Position numbers and translations under genes: made by a program. Below, in pieces: positions 1-9,559 of a stretch of DNA of 24,823 bases; position 1 is the first letter of the stretch; every line of letters starts with the position of its first letter. Origin of the DNA: Haplomitrium mnioides. Taxonomy: Eukaryota > Marchantiophyta > Haplomitriopsida > Calobryales. The stretch is taken from positions 1 through 24,823 of the forward strand of contig JBNGIS010020621.1 of assembly GCA_049999725.1 (NCBI GenBank). The letters are read 5' to 3'. The notes below the pieces were generated by a model that had not been told where the DNA came from, made no database searches, and worked only from the letters and a program-made list of their open reading frames with translations.

Positions 1-332
1 AAGCTTTCACTTGTAGTTGGAAATCCATGCAATCAAAAGTTAATGTGAGCTTTCAAAAAGGTTTCAACATTTAAAAATATTTCATAATTCAACAAAGCAT
101 ATACACAAATGTATCATAGTTTAGAATCAAAAAGGCAATAGCTAAGGAGATTGAATTAAAATTGTAAATAAGAAACATCTCCAAGTTTTAGATTTGATTC
201 AACCAAACAAAGGTCTCAAGATCTACAAAAGAGTTTATGACTTGTGTACAACAAAGTTGTAATCAATAGTCTTTGTATGAAGAAGCTTAAGGGTTGTACA
301 TGAGAAGTAGAGTTTGTGGAAGGCTTGGATTT

Positions 333-592
333 CCACCCCAAAGTCTATGCACGCATAGGAATCCAAGCTCAACATGTGAACACTCCACTCCAAAGTCTAT
401 ACGCGCACATGAATCCAAGCTCAACATGTGAACACTCCACTCCAAAGTCTCTGTTCGCTTAGGAATCCAAGCTCAACATGTGAACACTCCACCCCAAAGT
501 CTATGCGCACATAAGAATCCAAACTCACCATCTGAACACTCCACCCAAAAGTCTATGTGCGCATAGGAATTTGAACTCACAATTTGACCATT
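333..592 (+). repeat. 52-bp tandem array, five units, each with the palindromic core
   Basis: Units begin at 333, 385, 437, 489 and 541, an exact 52-bp step. Each starts CCAC(C/T)CCAAAGTCTATG, carries a variant of the core GTCTATGCGCGCATAGG, and continues with 'aatccaagctcaacatgtg'-like sequence and 'aacact'. Units differ mainly inside the core (for example ATGCACGCATAGG, ATACGCGCACATG, CTGTTCGCTTAGG), so the outer part is better conserved than the core. The same array with the same period is at 21788-21950. Confidence 0.9.
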
Positions 593-977
593 CCACAACA
601 AAGACTAACAAGAACCTAGGTTTTAGGTTCCGTAGAAGAGTTTTTGTACGCTGTATGTTTCGCTTGCGAATCAAAGTCTATGCACGCATAGGGTTCACAC
701 TTCTACAACCAAGGATACAAACTGTAAACATTCTATTTTTCGCAACAAACTCTACGCACACAAAATATTTTGATTTCTAATTAGTATTCAAGTCATTTTG
801 AACAAATGTTTGAATTTATAGAAATAAAACACTTTGTAAAAGAATAAAAATAAACTTTAGGCAATTTGAAAAAAAGAAATTTTTTTTTGAAAAGAAAAAA
901 AAAACAAGATTTGCAAATAAATGGTACCAGAACACATCCTATGAGCATTTAGGATGAGTAGAGACAACAACTGATGG

Positions 978-989
978 TATGCGCGCATA
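978..989. repeat. Perfect 12-bp palindrome TATGCGCGCATA (isolated core copy)
   Basis: TATGCG followed by its reverse complement CGCATA, then GG. It is an isolated copy of the core that recurs throughout the window, lying between hairpin-like copies at about 941-957 and 1062-1089 in repeat copy A. Confidence 0.85.
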
Positions 990-1061
990 GGAACAATACA
1001 ACAACACCAATATCATGGCTTGTTGTGATTGTTGCCGCCACTGGTTTTAAGAGAAACAAGA

Positions 1062-1089
1062 ACAAATCCTATGCGCTCATAGGATTTGT
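1062..1089. repeat. Short hairpin with 12-bp perfect arms around the core motif
   Basis: The arms are ACAAATCCTATG and CATAGGATTTGT with loop CGCT. The homologous position in copy B (24763-24790) has a less perfect version, and the neighbouring copy-B site at 24619-24646 has 11-bp perfect arms. Pairing extends beyond the core at some copies and not at others. Confidence 0.8.
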
Positions 1090-1240
1090 GAACAACAAAA
1101 ACGATTCTTTCAAAAACATTTTTACAATGGCTCTTCATTTAAAGGAACAAAAACACTTGACGCTTTTGGTACTCCATCGCTTACCTCCAAATAATTGCCA
1201 TTTGAACAAATGGCAACCTGCCTATCAAAAGTAACACATT

Positions 1241-1760
1241 TTTGTGAAGATGAATCTTGAAACTCTTAACCTCTTCTTGCTTTTAAAAACTCCAGCCATT
1301 GAAAAGTCTTTCTAAAAATAAAGTACTTCAAGGAATTATTTTAACAAATATTAAAAACCTCTTACAGCACATCTAAAAGATGTGTTTTTGTCGTTTTTTT
1401 GCAAAACGACAAAATTGGAAATATTTTATGAAGAAAATGAAAAAAAAGAAATTGGAAGGATGAAAATGAGCAATGTTTTATATACTAATTTTTTTTTGCA
1501 CTAGGAAAACCTACGTGTCAAGAGCTTCGCAAATCGTTTTTTTGGCGAGAAAGGCATTTTTTGAAATTTAGCTACAAAAGGAGCATCAATGGAAAGTTTC
1601 TTTCCATTGTCGCGAGTTCAGTTTTTTGTTTTAGTTTTCTAGTTATTGCTGTTTTTTGCATTTACTTATTTTTTTGCCATTTCCAGCCTTTAGAGATTTT
1701 TGAACTGTTGTTCATTACATTTTTTAACCTCTAATTAGACCAATCTGTAGAATCTTGAGA
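1241..1760. other. AT-rich interval before the ParB-methyltransferase relic; possible promoter and 5' leader
   Basis: No coding frame is supported. The interval has many T runs and a TATA-like TTTATATACT at 1477-1486, about 275 bases before the proposed ATG at 1761. That spacing would fit a promoter plus a 5' leader, but TATA-like words are common in such AT-rich DNA, so this is weak. A small perfect hairpin (TGGAAAG / CTTTCCA) lies near 1590-1606. Confidence 0.25.
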
Positions 1761-2113
1761 ATGGCATCTCAAGGAAATGTTTCCCGCCCTTCTCAACTAA
1801 AGCCATAGAGGTATTCGGATGTTGTCAAGGCTTCAGAGCATGAAAAACTTGAGTGGAATTGGCTAGTTAATTATTGTTCTTTGAAAGAACCCGATCAACA
1901 TCTTTACCTTTTTGCTGGTGAAAGTGAAAAATTCAACTTGGGTCTATTGGTCTAAATCACCATGATCCAAGAAGGCAAGAAAGCCAACATTAGGATGCTT
2001 GTGCAGTCCCAAGATACAATTACCCTTTACAATGCAAACAATTTACTTTTTCTGAGATGAAGGAGAGGGACATTTTTGTGAAGCATCTTTAGGCTGCAGA
2101 GGAAGATGGCAAG

Positions 2114-2362
2114 GTAAATTCTGAAAATCGTTTTCGTTTGTTTCTTTTTTTAACTAAGTCGCAACTCCTAGGGAGTCCATGCAAGCATGGAGTCACGGAG
2201 TCTATACGCACATGGACTTTGGCGCGCATAAACATGGGAGTCCATACGCGCATGGACTCCCTTGTGCAGTGCACACGTGTAATGTTATTAGAGTCCCTAT
2301 GCGCACTTAATGTTGAGTCTTACACTTGTATTTATACTTAATTTTTTTTGTTTTGTTTTCAG
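2114..2362 (+). other. Intron 1 of the ParB-methyltransferase relic, containing the palindromic repeat
   Basis: The donor is AAG|GTAAATT and the acceptor TTTTGTTTTCAG|TTC, with a T-rich tract before it. Splicing joins 'EEDGK' to 'FTQFLADFV' in phase 0. The body of the intron (2160-2310) is not ordinary intron filler: it contains at least five core copies in a row ('agtccatgcaagcatgg', 'agtctatacgcacatgg', 'ggcgcgcata', 'agtccatacgcgcatgg', 'agtccctatgcgcac'). Confidence 0.7.
2236..2261. repeat. 26-bp hairpin inside intron 1
   Basis: GGGAGTCCAT, then ACGCGC, then ATGGACTCCC. The 10-bp arms pair perfectly and the centre is the GC-rich core of the dispersed motif. It is the longest perfect palindrome among the intronic copies. 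Confidence 0.9.
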
Positions 2363-3828
2363 TTCACTCAGTTTCTAGCAGATTTCGTGGATAGGTACAA
2401 AGACGCGAAGCGCGTCGAGCACAATTTCATCAAGCTTGCCATCCACATCAAGATTCAGAAGCCTAGCAGGGCGTCAATATTCAAGCACTAGTGCCACATC
2501 CGAGCGCGTCAACATTCTCAATTCACGCAGTAGGTCCTTTTACTCAAAAGAAAAGAGAGGAGGTTGAGCCAACTAAGGCTCCAAAAAAGAAGAAATCGAC
2601 TACCAAGAAGAAAAAGCCTGTTCCAACACAAGTCATTGAGGAGGAGCCAGCCCCATCAAAATCTACAGCAAAGTTATCTTCTGCTGCCTCTTCATCTTCA
2701 TCACCAAGAAACTTGGGGCAAGAATCAGATCCAAAGCCAGTTTAGGCTCCAACATCAAGAGCTAAAAGGCAATCCCACAAGGGGTTGCGAACTTTCCAAG
2801 AAAGGGAGAGGGAAGACCCTCAGATAGTGTTTGAGGAAGACAAAAACAAAATAAAAGAGCTTGTAATCTAGTAATGTAGTGTCCGTGACGAAACAATCAC
2901 ATTCAGGCTAGAGAATTTGAATCTGCCTAAACCTGGAATGGACAACTAAGGTCCATTCCAGATTAGAAGGTTGAATGAAGATTTTGTTGAGCTTATGGTA
3001 TAGAGAATGCTCACAAACAAGTATGCACATAGTTTTTTTATTATTATTGTTGACCCAAAGTGTGGGTTAAAAGACAAGCTAGAGCTCGATATTAGGAACC
3101 TTGACAAGTATTGCTACAAGATTGCAAGAGGCAATCACAGTGCTGCAATAAGGCAACTATTAATCACACAATATGGAGGGAAGAATCCAACATTATTGCT
3201 CTGCAATTGTTATGTCTACGCGGGCCTTACACCAATAGAGGCCCGCATTTTTGCTATTGATGATAACTACAACCATAGGTATAGGCTGGAAATGACCTTT
3301 ATTCAAAAGGTTGAATATTGGCATCAAAGATTTGTAGAGAGTGGGATGGTGTCATCCCAAAAATTGAAAAGTGAGTTGGTGCTAGAAACCTTGGAGATAA
3401 AGCCCAAGTTGACACTTGAGAAGACCGTAGCTTCTTAAGACAACTGGTTCCAGCTGACATTCAAAAGTGGAGAGCTCTGGGATCTACAATAGAGCATTTT
3501 TTCGATGTGGGAGAAGAATACAGTCAAAGGTCAGAAGCCAAAGGCTAAGGGTTCTTTGAGAATAGAGAACATGAAGTGGACACCTTGGAGGTCTCTTTAG
3601 GGTCTTGATGAAGTAAAGATTTCAGTTTTGAAGCGGGTGGAAGCCGGAGAGCTTTCAATGGACGAAATGTCTCAAAAGGAAGAGAGACATAAAGTTTTGG
3701 CTGTTATGGTTAAAAGATTTTGTTCAAAGGTTTAATGCAGCACTTGGGAGGAGGCAAAAGAGGAGTACCTTCTCCACATTGAGGAGTCCAAGATAGGTGC
3801 TTTCTATTCAAGCTTTGAGAAGCTTTTG

Positions 3829-4055
3829 GTAAGTTCTTCTTTTCACATCACATTCATTTCTATGGAGTTGTAGTGAATTTATTTTAAGTTGTTCTTTGTT
3901 TTCATAAAATAGGTTTAGGGTCTATGCGCACATAGACTTTGTTGTCCCTGCGCGCTTGGACTGCGAAGTCTATGTGTGCATGGAATTCAGTGTCCCTCTC
4001 TAGCATATAATTTTTTTTCTCTCCATATAATGTTTTTTGTTTTTTCTTTGTATAG
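3829..4055 (+). other. Intron 2 of the ParB-methyltransferase relic, also carrying the palindromic core
   Basis: The donor is CTTTTG|GTAAGT and the acceptor TTTCTTTGTATAG|GGGG. The exons on either side stay in one frame ('FEKLL' then 'GDKTFIRQLAKKL'). Core copies lie at about 3909-3930 ('gtctatgcgcacatag') and 3968-3985 ('gtctatgtgtgcatgg'), with 'ccctgcgcgcttgg' between them. Confidence 0.7.
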
Positions 4056-4612
4056 GGGGATAAAACTTTCATACGTCAGTTGGCTAAAAAATTGACAGCA
4101 GTTGCAAAAGGTCAAAAAAGATCAGGGGTCAAAAAAGCCCCAGAAGATCAAGACCAGGCTCCCACTCTCGTTTCCTATCCTCTAGCTTTTCTTCTCCATT
4201 GCCAAAAGGCTAGAGAGTGGAAATGAAGGCAGCAAAGAGGTGTTGCATCTCCTACAATTGATAAAGTTGTGAGAGACGAGGACAAGGACTTAATGTCCTA
4301 TTTTGATGGTCTCAATGCGGCATTTTACCAAGTCTACGGAGAGCATAATGCTTGAAAGTTGAAGGGCTTGGTGAAACCTAGGTGTTTCACTTTGGTTATT
4401 GCAGATATTCCTTACGGTTACAACCTTAAGAAATGTAGGTATAAGGATTCTGAACCATTTTCAAAAGATGACATTTTTGACATGGTTTTGTCTTTTGCGG
4501 CAATAACAACGTTGAATTTTTGGTCTTTTGTTATTATACACTCGTTGCAAAAATTTGGCATCGTTGAGAATGTCCTTTCAAAAGTTTGTTGTGCAATCGA
4601 CCACGACATCTA

Positions 4613-4710
4613 GTAAGTTGTTCTTTGATTTTTTAGTTTTTAATTTCTCTTTTTTGCTTTTTTTGCACTTTGGTTACAATGTTTAATTTGTTTATTTTTC
4701 TTTTTACAAG
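4613..4710 (+). other. Intron 3 of the ParB-methyltransferase relic (donor position uncertain)
   Basis: The acceptor CTTTTTACAAG|GACAAA at 4709-4710 and the T-rich tract before it are clear, and the reading resumes with 'NNIHHSGGPR'. The donor is most simply GTAAGT at 4613, but the codon there reads TAG and the phase does not join cleanly. Either the junction codon has mutated or the original donor lay a few bases away. Confidence 0.5.
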
Positions 4711-5327
4711 GACAAAAACAACATTCATCATTCTGGTGGTCCCAGAATCGGACATGCCCACGAATATTGGACTGTAGGCTATTGGACGAAAGAAGGGAAG
4801 AGGAGCATGGGGATTTTTTATATGCAGCCTTCTCCTGCAACTGGACTTCCTTAGCAAATCATGCGTAGTGTTTTTAGTTGTCTTATGGTTTCTACTAAAC
4901 TTAAACATCAAGGAGATGATGCTCCTGTCAATGTTTATCAAAGCTGCAGGCTCTTTACAAAATTTTCATCAACCATTTGTGAAGAGAGCAGGATTGGATC
5001 CTAGATCTTTGCTTTGGGTCTGGCACAGGCCTTGTTTGTGCTTTAAAGCTGATGCAAAATTGCATCGCAGTGGAATATGATAGACGTTAGTCTATCTACA
5101 TTCCTCAGAGGGTTTTGATGATGGCTTCCTTGCCATCTAATGTGACTGAGTCACAGATAGTTTATGCATACCACAAGGAACCTATTCCTCCTTGTACTGC
5201 AGTTGCTACTGGTGATTTTGTTGCAACATTTGGGACTGGAAAGTCTCAATAGGACTCTCTAGCGGCTGTAGATGCTCAACCTTTGGATATAGATGAGACA
5301 ATTCCTTCTGAGGAGGATAGAGCCTAA

Positions 5328-8220
5328 TCATCTGTTTGAACAAATTTTTTTACTAATAAAGTATTTTTTTATAAAGTTTTATTTGCCAAAGTTTCAACTT
5401 GTTGCACTCTCAATCCATTTCAAGTCTTTTCATCATGATTTAATTTGGTGCGCCTAAGAATGGTTTGGAGTCAATTGCTAGTATAAGAATAGTTTGGAGT
5501 CAATTGTTAATCTAAGAATGGTTTGGAGTTGTCGTAGCACAGTAGTGGCACTCCAACCTCAAAAAGAACAACCCGAGATCGAACCACGCAAGATCTATAT
5601 AGAAATTTGCTCTTAATTCACTTTTACCAACTTTCTAGATTCTTTAAAGAGTTCTAAAATTGCACTCTATCAGTTCAGAGATGGACCTCTCTCCACTCTA
5701 GGGCTGACAACCTTTTCTCCACAAAACCAAACACATAAACCACTTCTATAGACTACTCACTATAATAGAACAAAATCCAAGAATTACTCAAGCTGTATGA
5801 GTGACATTTCTAGGTTAAGAAAGCTGTTGTATAGGCTGATTTTAAACTTGAGCTGAATCAAAGAAATTTCCAAGCAACTAGTTACCCAACTTGCTTGAAG
5901 CTCTCAAACCAACACTCCTATACCTACCTTCATTACAACACCTCACTTCTCTCAAACTAGATACTCAAACCACTCCAACCCAATATATCCCAGAGCTTGA
6001 TGTTGAGAAATCAACTATAGAACGACCCTCCTGATCTCACATCCACTTGATGTTCCTCCAACCATCCACTACTTTGTTTGCTTGTGAAATGCCCACCTAG
6101 TCCCTAAGCACACACAAATCTGAGTACTTCTTGCTCTATTGCAACCTACCAACCAGATCCACTAATTGGAGAATCACAGAAGGTTCTCTCTTTAAGAATT
6201 TAACAAATATAGAACAGAGTAGAACTTAAAGCAGAATTGATTTGCCACTAAACCTCCCACAAATCACAATCTAGAACTCAATACCCAAACTCACCAGCAA
6301 AACATACTCAGGTACCCCTCTGATATGCACTTCTTTAATGCAATCTGGCTGACTTCTTCAATTGCAAACCTCCAAAACATCCACCAACCAAATCTAACTC
6401 CAAATCATTATTTCTTCATCAAATTGCTCCTCATGAATCTGCAATCAACAACATGAGCAGGGGACCTCACAGACAAGAATCTCATAAATTTTACTTGAAG
6501 CACACATATACAATGAGACAACCAGCAGAACAAGAACTTGCCAACAGGCTTGTACCCTATGTCTTGCTCAACTGACAATAACAGTCCTAACAGTTCCAAA
6601 TCAACTAACTTACTTCTCTACACGCTAACTTTTTCAAATTAAGTTTTCAATAAGAACTAACAACTCATAGTGTGTTCTTAAACTAAATAGCATGCTTTTA
6701 CTAACTTGCACTAACTTCGCTCGCCATAAGAACGAATTACTAGAAATTGTTCTTATGCTAATTTTTGAACTTTCACTAACTCTTGCGTTTCCTCTCCTTT
6801 CCATTTCAAACTTTTCAACTTCCTCTAAGTAGCTGTTTCGCCCTTTCGTCCTTTCAAACTTTTAGTTTGACTTCCACACCAAAACCACATCAAATCACTA
6901 ATTCGCCATTCAAACTTCTCTCCTCGCTCGCCTTTTCTCAACAATCCTTGTCGTGCAAAACACCCACAAGTTTCCATTTCATTCATCACCGTTTCACTTC
7001 ATTGTTATTTTGCCAATCATCCTTCTCGTCAAACTCCTTGGAATGTAACCTTCCTAACCAAGGCTCCTCACTTCGGAACCCCACACGGAGCCAATTTACC
7101 CGAGGACTCCACTTCGGATCCCCACATGGACACTCAACGGAAACCCCCTTAACTGGGGTATTCTACCACGGAAAACAAAACGGAACCCCCTTAACTAGGG
7201 CTCCCCACTTAGGAAGGCGAGTTTTCGACGCCTTTTTCGGACCACAGACCCTTATCGGACCCTCCTTCTACTCGCTTTCAATTCATCCTCATTCCTTTTA
7301 AACTTTTAATTCCTTCCATTTCAAACAATTCGCATAGCAAAATTTTATCGCCGATCACTTCCTCGCTGATCTGATCGATTTCTGCTCAATTGACTTTCGT
7401 TCATAGAACTTTCTGCATCAGGCTCTCGCGCACGACCATTCTTCACTTCAATATGTAAAACTCTTCTCCATTTCAATTCCTTCGCAATCTAATTTCTCCT
7501 TTTGCAGCTAATCACTTTCGGCAGGAGCATTTCCACACCATGCACTCAATCAGATCTATCTGCAGCATCGCCTCAATTCTCCATAGATTAATTTCCCCAA
7601 GCACCTTCGTTAGTCATTAGAAAACTCCGTGCCATAGGACCGTTTCTCTTAAACAATTCGTTGAACATTCCTTCTCAAGAATTCGCTTTGTAGATTTATT
7701 CCTTAAATTTTGCAACATTTGATTCTTTTAGAAGCCTTCAACATTGATCAATCCTACCTTTCATTCGTAGAGTTCCTATTTCATATCAGATCATCGGTTC
7801 TTCACAAATCACCTCCTCCTTCGCACATCAACCGATCATCCTTCGAATTCGATTAATTCCCCTTCCTCGTAGTTGATCGATTCCGCAAATCTCTTCCTCA
7901 TCTTTGGATTACCACCTTGATCTAAACACTCATTGCTCCCTCGAATGCTTGGTAATAGGTGGCCTTCTCTTGTCACCTCCAGCTATCCCATAAGTTTTTT
8001 ATCATAACTCAGAAGCACTATTTAAGCATTTGACACTAACTTCCTTTTGAGAGGCAGCCCCACATGGGTGTAAGGCCACCGCTTTATTCTTCTTGGACGG
8101 ACCTAGTTCAAGGCACCGTTTCCTTTGACACAATTCCACTGGCTCCTGGGTAGGCTGTCCATTAACACATATAATAGGAATAGATAGATAGGTAGATAAT
8201 GGCTGGCTGACCCTCAATAA
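5328..8220. other. Pyrimidine-rich block without a recognised gene; possible long LTR or non-coding part of a large element
   Basis: Nearly 2.9 kb with strong C+T bias on the plus strand from about 5560 on. The open frame at 6783-7301 is low-complexity (Ser, Phe, Pro, Leu) and has no domain pattern, so it is not called. A local degenerate repeat of 'acttcggaacccc' and 'ggaacccccttaact' type lies at 7065-7205. Its edges are not marked by any terminal repeat I can see. The similar style of 14727-17517 makes a shared origin possible, but I found no convincing alignment between the two. Confidence 0.35.
5455..5537 (+). repeat. 29-bp tandem repeat, nearly three units
   Basis: Units start at 5455, 5484 and 5513, each beginning TAAGAATGGTTTGGAGT (second unit TAAGAATAG) and continuing 'caattg' before the next unit. 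The third unit diverges after GGAGT. It sits about 130 bases after the stop of the ParB-methyltransferase relic. Confidence 0.85.
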
Positions 8221-8464
8221 TTAGATTAGTTTTACAAAACAAAATAATTTTTTTTCCCTTCACTGAAAAAGACATCAACTTCCATGTAGATCAGCCTTCT
8301 CCCTTTTGCCTACTTCATCCCAAAATGTCCTCTGATCCTTACATTTTACAATTTTACACTTATTAGTCCAAAACTTGAAGCTTTACCATTTCCTTCTCAC
8401 TCCACCGCACATAAGAGAAGTCCTTCAAGCCGTTTCTGACCTTTTGTCAGGAACTATGCTCTCA

Positions 8465-8835
8465 CAGGAGTCCTTGTGCATATGGGCTTGAAGTCCATGC
8501 ACACATGAGCTCTTGCAATCTTTGGCCGCTCAGGTTTTACGTTCTTGTTTAGAGTCTATGCGCACATAAGCTTTCTAGTTCTCGTTCAGAGTCTATGCGC
8601 ACATGAGCTTTAAGGTCCATGCACGTATAAGCCAAAGGGTTCTCGTTCAAAGTCTATGCGTGCATAGGCTTTAGGGTTCTTGTTTAGAGTCTTGGCGCGT
8701 ATAGGCGTTAGAGTTCTAGCTCAAAGTCCATGCATGCATAGCTTTATTGTTTTTGTTCACAGTCTAAGCACGCATAGGCTTTAGGGTTCTAGTTTGGAGT
8801 CTATGCTTGCATAGGATTTAACAGCTACAATGCTC
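8465..8835 (+). repeat. 37-bp-period array of the palindromic core
   Basis: The word GTCTATG or a close variant begins at 8554, 8591, 8614, 8652, 8689, 8726, 8762 and 8799. Except for the short 23/38 step around 8614, the spacing is 36-37 bp. Between cores the spacer reads 'gctttagggttcttgttcaga', quite different from the spacer of the 52-bp arrays. Two further cores lie at about 8469 and 8491. Core plus unrelated spacer is the key observation. Confidence 0.85.
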
Positions 8836-9559
8836 AAAGTTTGGTTCAAAGTCTGTACCTGACTAGACATCCACGTTTGCATATAATTTTTTTTCATAAA
8901 AAGATATATGTTTAGTTTAATTTTTGATGAATTTAGTGTATTCACAATAGTGTGAGATTTTAATAAAATATTTTAATAACCAAAGTGCTTGTTTTTTAGG
9001 GTGTTTTCTATAAAGAAAATTTTAAAATATAATCTCAATGTAAAATACACAATTTGTATTTCTAAAAAACGATTTTCTTTACGAAAAAAAAGATCACAAA
9101 CATAAAATTGATGTTTTGCAATACTAAATCACAAAAGAAATATTTTCGACTACCAACTGAAACAAGAACTCAGTAGCGGTTCCTGGTTCAAAGTAACAGC
9201 TGTTACACGAGTTCTTTCTTCGACCAAAACTCAACTCCACAGCTCTTCTTTGCAAAAGTTTAATGTAGATATGGAGGAGAAAAATAACAATTCACTCAAA
9301 AGAAGACTACATCTCCTTTTTCTTGGACTCAATTCTACTATAGCTTGTCCCAAATAGAAACATAAGGAGAATTTTGTTTGTCCTCTTTGATGAACTCCCT
9401 ATTAAGAGGTCCTTCTTGCTTCACAATTTGCACTTGATGAAGAGCTCAACAATTCAATCTACCTATGACAAACTCTGAGCAACTCGAGAACATGCTAGCA
9501 AGAGCTCTACTTGATGAATCAGAGCAACCTTGAACAAAGTTGGCTACTTGGCAAAGAAA
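8836..9559. other. AT-rich stretch, then possible integrase tail of the minus-strand gypsy relic
   Basis: 8880-9150 is AT-rich with no open frame of note. From 9150 to 9559 the minus strand may continue the integrase C-terminal region of the neighbouring gypsy relic, but no motif survives well enough to call it. A small perfect palindrome, GTAACAGCTGTTAC, lies near 9194-9207. Confidence 0.3.

Larger units (their letters stand above)
1..1240 (+). repeat. Dispersed repeat family, copy A (cut by window start)
   Basis: This stretch aligns by eye, in the same order and orientation, with 21451-22130 joined to 24365-24823 (copy B). Shared landmarks are AAGCTTTC at the start, 'catagtttagaat', 'aagaaacatctc', 'ccaaacaaaggt', 'gaagcttaag', the 52-bp array, 'aacctaggttttaggttcc', 'acttctacaacc', 'aaataaactttag', and the closing hairpins with 'acaacaaaaac'. 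No open frame in it has family character. The left edge is the window edge, so the true length is unknown. It matches no transposon class I recognise: no LTR primer site, transposase or terminal repeat is visible. Confidence 0.75.
1761..5327 (+). pseudogene. Decayed intron-containing gene: ParB-like nuclease domain plus beta-class DNA amino-methyltransferase domain
   Basis: Conceptual exons are about 1761-2113, 2363-3828, 4056-4612 and 4711-5327. The product begins MASQGNVSRPSQ, then a helical N-terminal part, a lysine-rich linker (about 2560-2640), and a ParB-like domain. That domain shows GNHSA at 3130-3144, followed by a 'VYAGLTPIEAR' and 'DDNYNHRYRLEMT' pattern (3211-3300), the usual GNHR-plus-'EEA'-plus-'N.R..MT..E' layout. 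After a helical middle region comes motif IV, ADIPYGYN (4401-4424), then 'SFVIIHSLQ', and near the C-terminus motif I, FGSGTG (5013-5030), with 'NCIAVEYDRR'. The IV-before-I order is that of beta-class N6-adenine/N4-cytosine methyltransferases. ParB-methyltransferase fusions are known in phages and bacteria; a nuclear, intron-bearing plant version is the unusual part. Nonsense codons include 2090, 2743, 3001, 3598, 3733, 5088 and 5250, and there are frameshifts near 2010-2055, 2490 and in exon 4. It is dead as it stands. DNA methylation as its original role is inferred. Confidence 0.62.

Noticed and set aside
333-592. CRISPR-like array
   Set aside because: Repeats are adjacent 52-bp units without unique spacers, each unit varies, there are no cas genes, and the context is eukaryotic.
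571-1234. Open frames inside repeat copy A
   Set aside because: They lie over tandem arrays and hairpins, and copy B does not keep them open in the same frame.
5013-5030. Chance occurrence of FGSGTG
   Set aside because: Rejected as chance because it falls at the expected C-terminal place, is followed by NCIAVEYDRR in the same frame, and is preceded by DIPYG and an intron-consistent exon structure.
6783-7301. Longest open frame in the window (172 codons, plus strand)
   Set aside because: Low-complexity Ser/Phe/Pro/Leu composition caused by the pyrimidine-rich strand; no domain pattern, no splice-site context, and surrounded by similar non-coding sequence.
8002-8217. Possible organelle-derived insertion, because the minus strand looks compositionally unlike its neighbours
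   Set aside because: I could not match it to any specific organelle gene or intron; a search against plant mitochondrial genomes would settle it.
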